In this document: in pieces, positions 63,061-64,000 of the stretch | Numbering within the stretch: the first letter of the stretch is position 1 | Layout: the number at the start of each line of letters is the position of its first letter | Source of the DNA: Agrobacterium vitis | GTDB taxonomy: Bacteria; Pseudomonadota; Alphaproteobacteria; Rhizobiales; Rhizobiaceae | Length of the DNA: 64,000 nt | Assembly: GCF_037039395.1 (NCBI RefSeq) | Contig: NZ_CP146242.1 | Coordinates: forward strand, 2,863,001-2,927,000 | Reading direction: 5' to 3' | Translations under genes and position numbers: made by a program | Notes under the pieces: model-generated | What the model was told of the DNA's origin: nothing | What the model saw: the letters and a program-made list of their open reading frames with translations, nothing else | The model's database searches: none

Positions 63061-64000
63061 TTAGAGGCCAAGCTTGGTCTTGACAGCCGCCAGGCCGTCC
63101 TTGCCATCCTTGGTGGTGACGCCAGCCAGCCAGGGCTCGATCACGGTCGGGTTGGCCTTCAGCCAGGTCTTGGCAGCCTTGTCGGCGTCCTCGCCGTCAT
63201 CGAGGATCTTGCCCATGATGGCATTTTCCATGTCGAGCGAAAACTTCATGTTGGTCAGCAGCTTGCCGACATTTGGACATTCCTTGGCATAGCCGCCGCG
63301 CGCCACCGTATAGACCGTCGCGCCACCGTAATTGGGGCCGAACACCGTATCGTCGCCATCGGCGAGATAGGTGATCTGGTGGGCGGTGTTCATCGGATGC
63401 GGCGCCCAGGCCAGGAAGATCACCGGCTTGTTTTCCTTGTCGGCGCGGGTCACCTGGCTCAACATGCCCTGTTCGGAGCTTTCGACGACGTTGAAGCCCT
63501 TGAGGCCGAACTTGTCGCCATCGATCAGCGACACGATCATGCCATTGCCTTCATTGCCTGGCTCAATACCGTAGATCTTGCCATCCAGATCGGCCTTGTG
63601 GGCGGCAATGTCCTTGAAGCTCTTGATGCCGAGCTTGGCACCGGCAGCGTTGGTGGCCAGCGTGTATTTGGCGCCTTCGAGATTGACGGTGACGCTGTCG
63701 ATCGACTTGTCGTCGAGATATTGCTGGATGGCTTCCTTCTGGGCGGGCATCCAATTGCCGAGAAAGACGTCGATATCCTTGTTCTTCATCGAGGAATAGG
63801 TCACGGGCACGCCGAGCGTCTTGACGTCGGCCTTGTAGCCCAATGCCTCCAGAACGGTGACGAAGGAGGCATTGGTGGATGCCAGATCCGTCCAGCCGAC
63901 ATCCGAGATGCGAACGGTGCCGCAGCTGGCAGGTTCTGCCGCATAGGCAGCCGGGCTGAATGCTGCGACGCATCCGGCCAAAGCCAGCGCGTATTTTGGC
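63061..64000 (-). CDS. choX: Choline-binding protein (N-terminus beyond window)
   Basis: At least 313 residues are visible. The frame enters from the right edge in the middle of a signal peptide (PKYALALAGCVAAF, cleavage near YAA/EPA), so the start codon is outside. Mature landmarks are VRISDVGWTDLASTNASF, DVFLGNWMPAQ, IFLAWAPHPMN and VFGPNYGGATVYTVARGGYAKECPNVG. These fit the ChoX/OpuAC group of choline- and betaine-binding proteins with aromatic-box Trp and Tyr residues. It is the periplasmic receptor of the ChoXWV importer. Confidence 0.92.
   Translation of the reverse strand, partial: PKYALALAGCVAAFSPAAYAAEPASCGTVRISDVGWTDLASTNASFVTVLEALGYKADVKTLGVPVTYSSMKNKDIDVFLGNWMPAQKEAIQQYLDDKSIDSVTVNLEGAKYTLATNAAGAKLGIKSFKDIAAHKADLDGKIYGIEPGNEGNGMIVSLIDGDKFGLKGFNVVESSEQGMLSQVTRADKENKPVIFLAWAPHPMNTAHQITYLADGDDTVFGPNYGGATVYTVARGGYAKECPNVGKLLTNMKFSLDMENAIMGKILDDGEDADKAAKTWLKANPTVIEPWLAGVTTKDGKDGLAAVKTKLGL

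Overview
The window looks like a chromosomal segment of a Rhizobiaceae alphaproteobacterium of the Agrobacterium/Allorhizobium/Rhizobium type. The evidence is a eukaryote-like glutamine synthetase II (glnII) with a divergent gstI/DUF2735 gene, a bdhA-xdhA-xdhB cluster, a BacA/SbmA transporter, a NolR-like ArsR regulator, a choXWV choline importer, and several families of short palindromic intergenic repeats that I recognise from rhizobial genomes. No tRNA, rRNA, CRISPR array, insertion sequence or phage gene was seen.

Layout. 1-3.6 kb: the start of a membrane sensor gene that runs off the left edge, a CsbD stress protein, an exported DUF992 protein and a zinc alcohol dehydrogenase. 3.8-6.1 kb: uraD, then the nitrogen-control locus gstI<>glnII with a sigma-54 promoter and an NtrC-type palindrome. 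6.1-11.2 kb: a very AT-rich leader and a stand-alone C-A-T-TE nonribosomal peptide synthetase. 11.4-15.3 kb: allA, uraH, a phosphoesterase and a TctDE-like two-component pair. 15.3-20.6 kb: a degenerate MazF-like ORF, an Lrp regulator, argG and a NMT1/THI5-type ABC importer. 20.8-24.3 kb: an accessory two-gene operon of a UPF1-like SF1 helicase and a small partner. 24.4-28 kb: guaD, puuD and a LysR regulator. 28.1-35.8 kb: a YjiS-like peptide, a TPR-sulfotransferase, xdhC, xdhB, xdhA and bdhA. 36-43.9 kb: glpK, a luciferase-like monooxygenase, map, an MFS carrier, bacA and a polysaccharide deacetylase. 44-50.4 kb: nnrU, a YfgM-like protein with der, a glycosyltransferase, an alpha-glucosidase, and a DUF4160-DUF2442 pair whose first gene is frameshifted. 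50.9-55.5 kb: ade, a CPT-like kinase, an aldose epimerase and a branched-chain amino-acid binding protein. 55.8-57 kb: a putative zincin toxin with its immunity gene. 57.3-64 kb: an omega-aminotransferase, a NolR-like regulator, a HugZ-like protein and choVW with a partial choX.

The unifying theme is purine salvage as a nitrogen source. Ade (adenine to hypoxanthine), GuaD (guanine to xanthine), XdhABC (hypoxanthine and xanthine to urate), PuuD (urate to 5-hydroxyisourate), UraH and UraD (to allantoin) and AllA (ureidoglycolate to glyoxylate plus urea) are all in the window but in separate blocks. The released ammonium can be captured by GlnII. Allantoinase, allantoicase and urease are not in the window.

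The least explained and most system-like items are the helicase operon at 20.8-24.3 kb, the HExxH toxin/immunity pair at 55.8-57 kb, and the orphan NRPS with its AT-rich leader and attenuator-like hairpin. All functional statements come from reading translations and motifs by eye; no database search was run.
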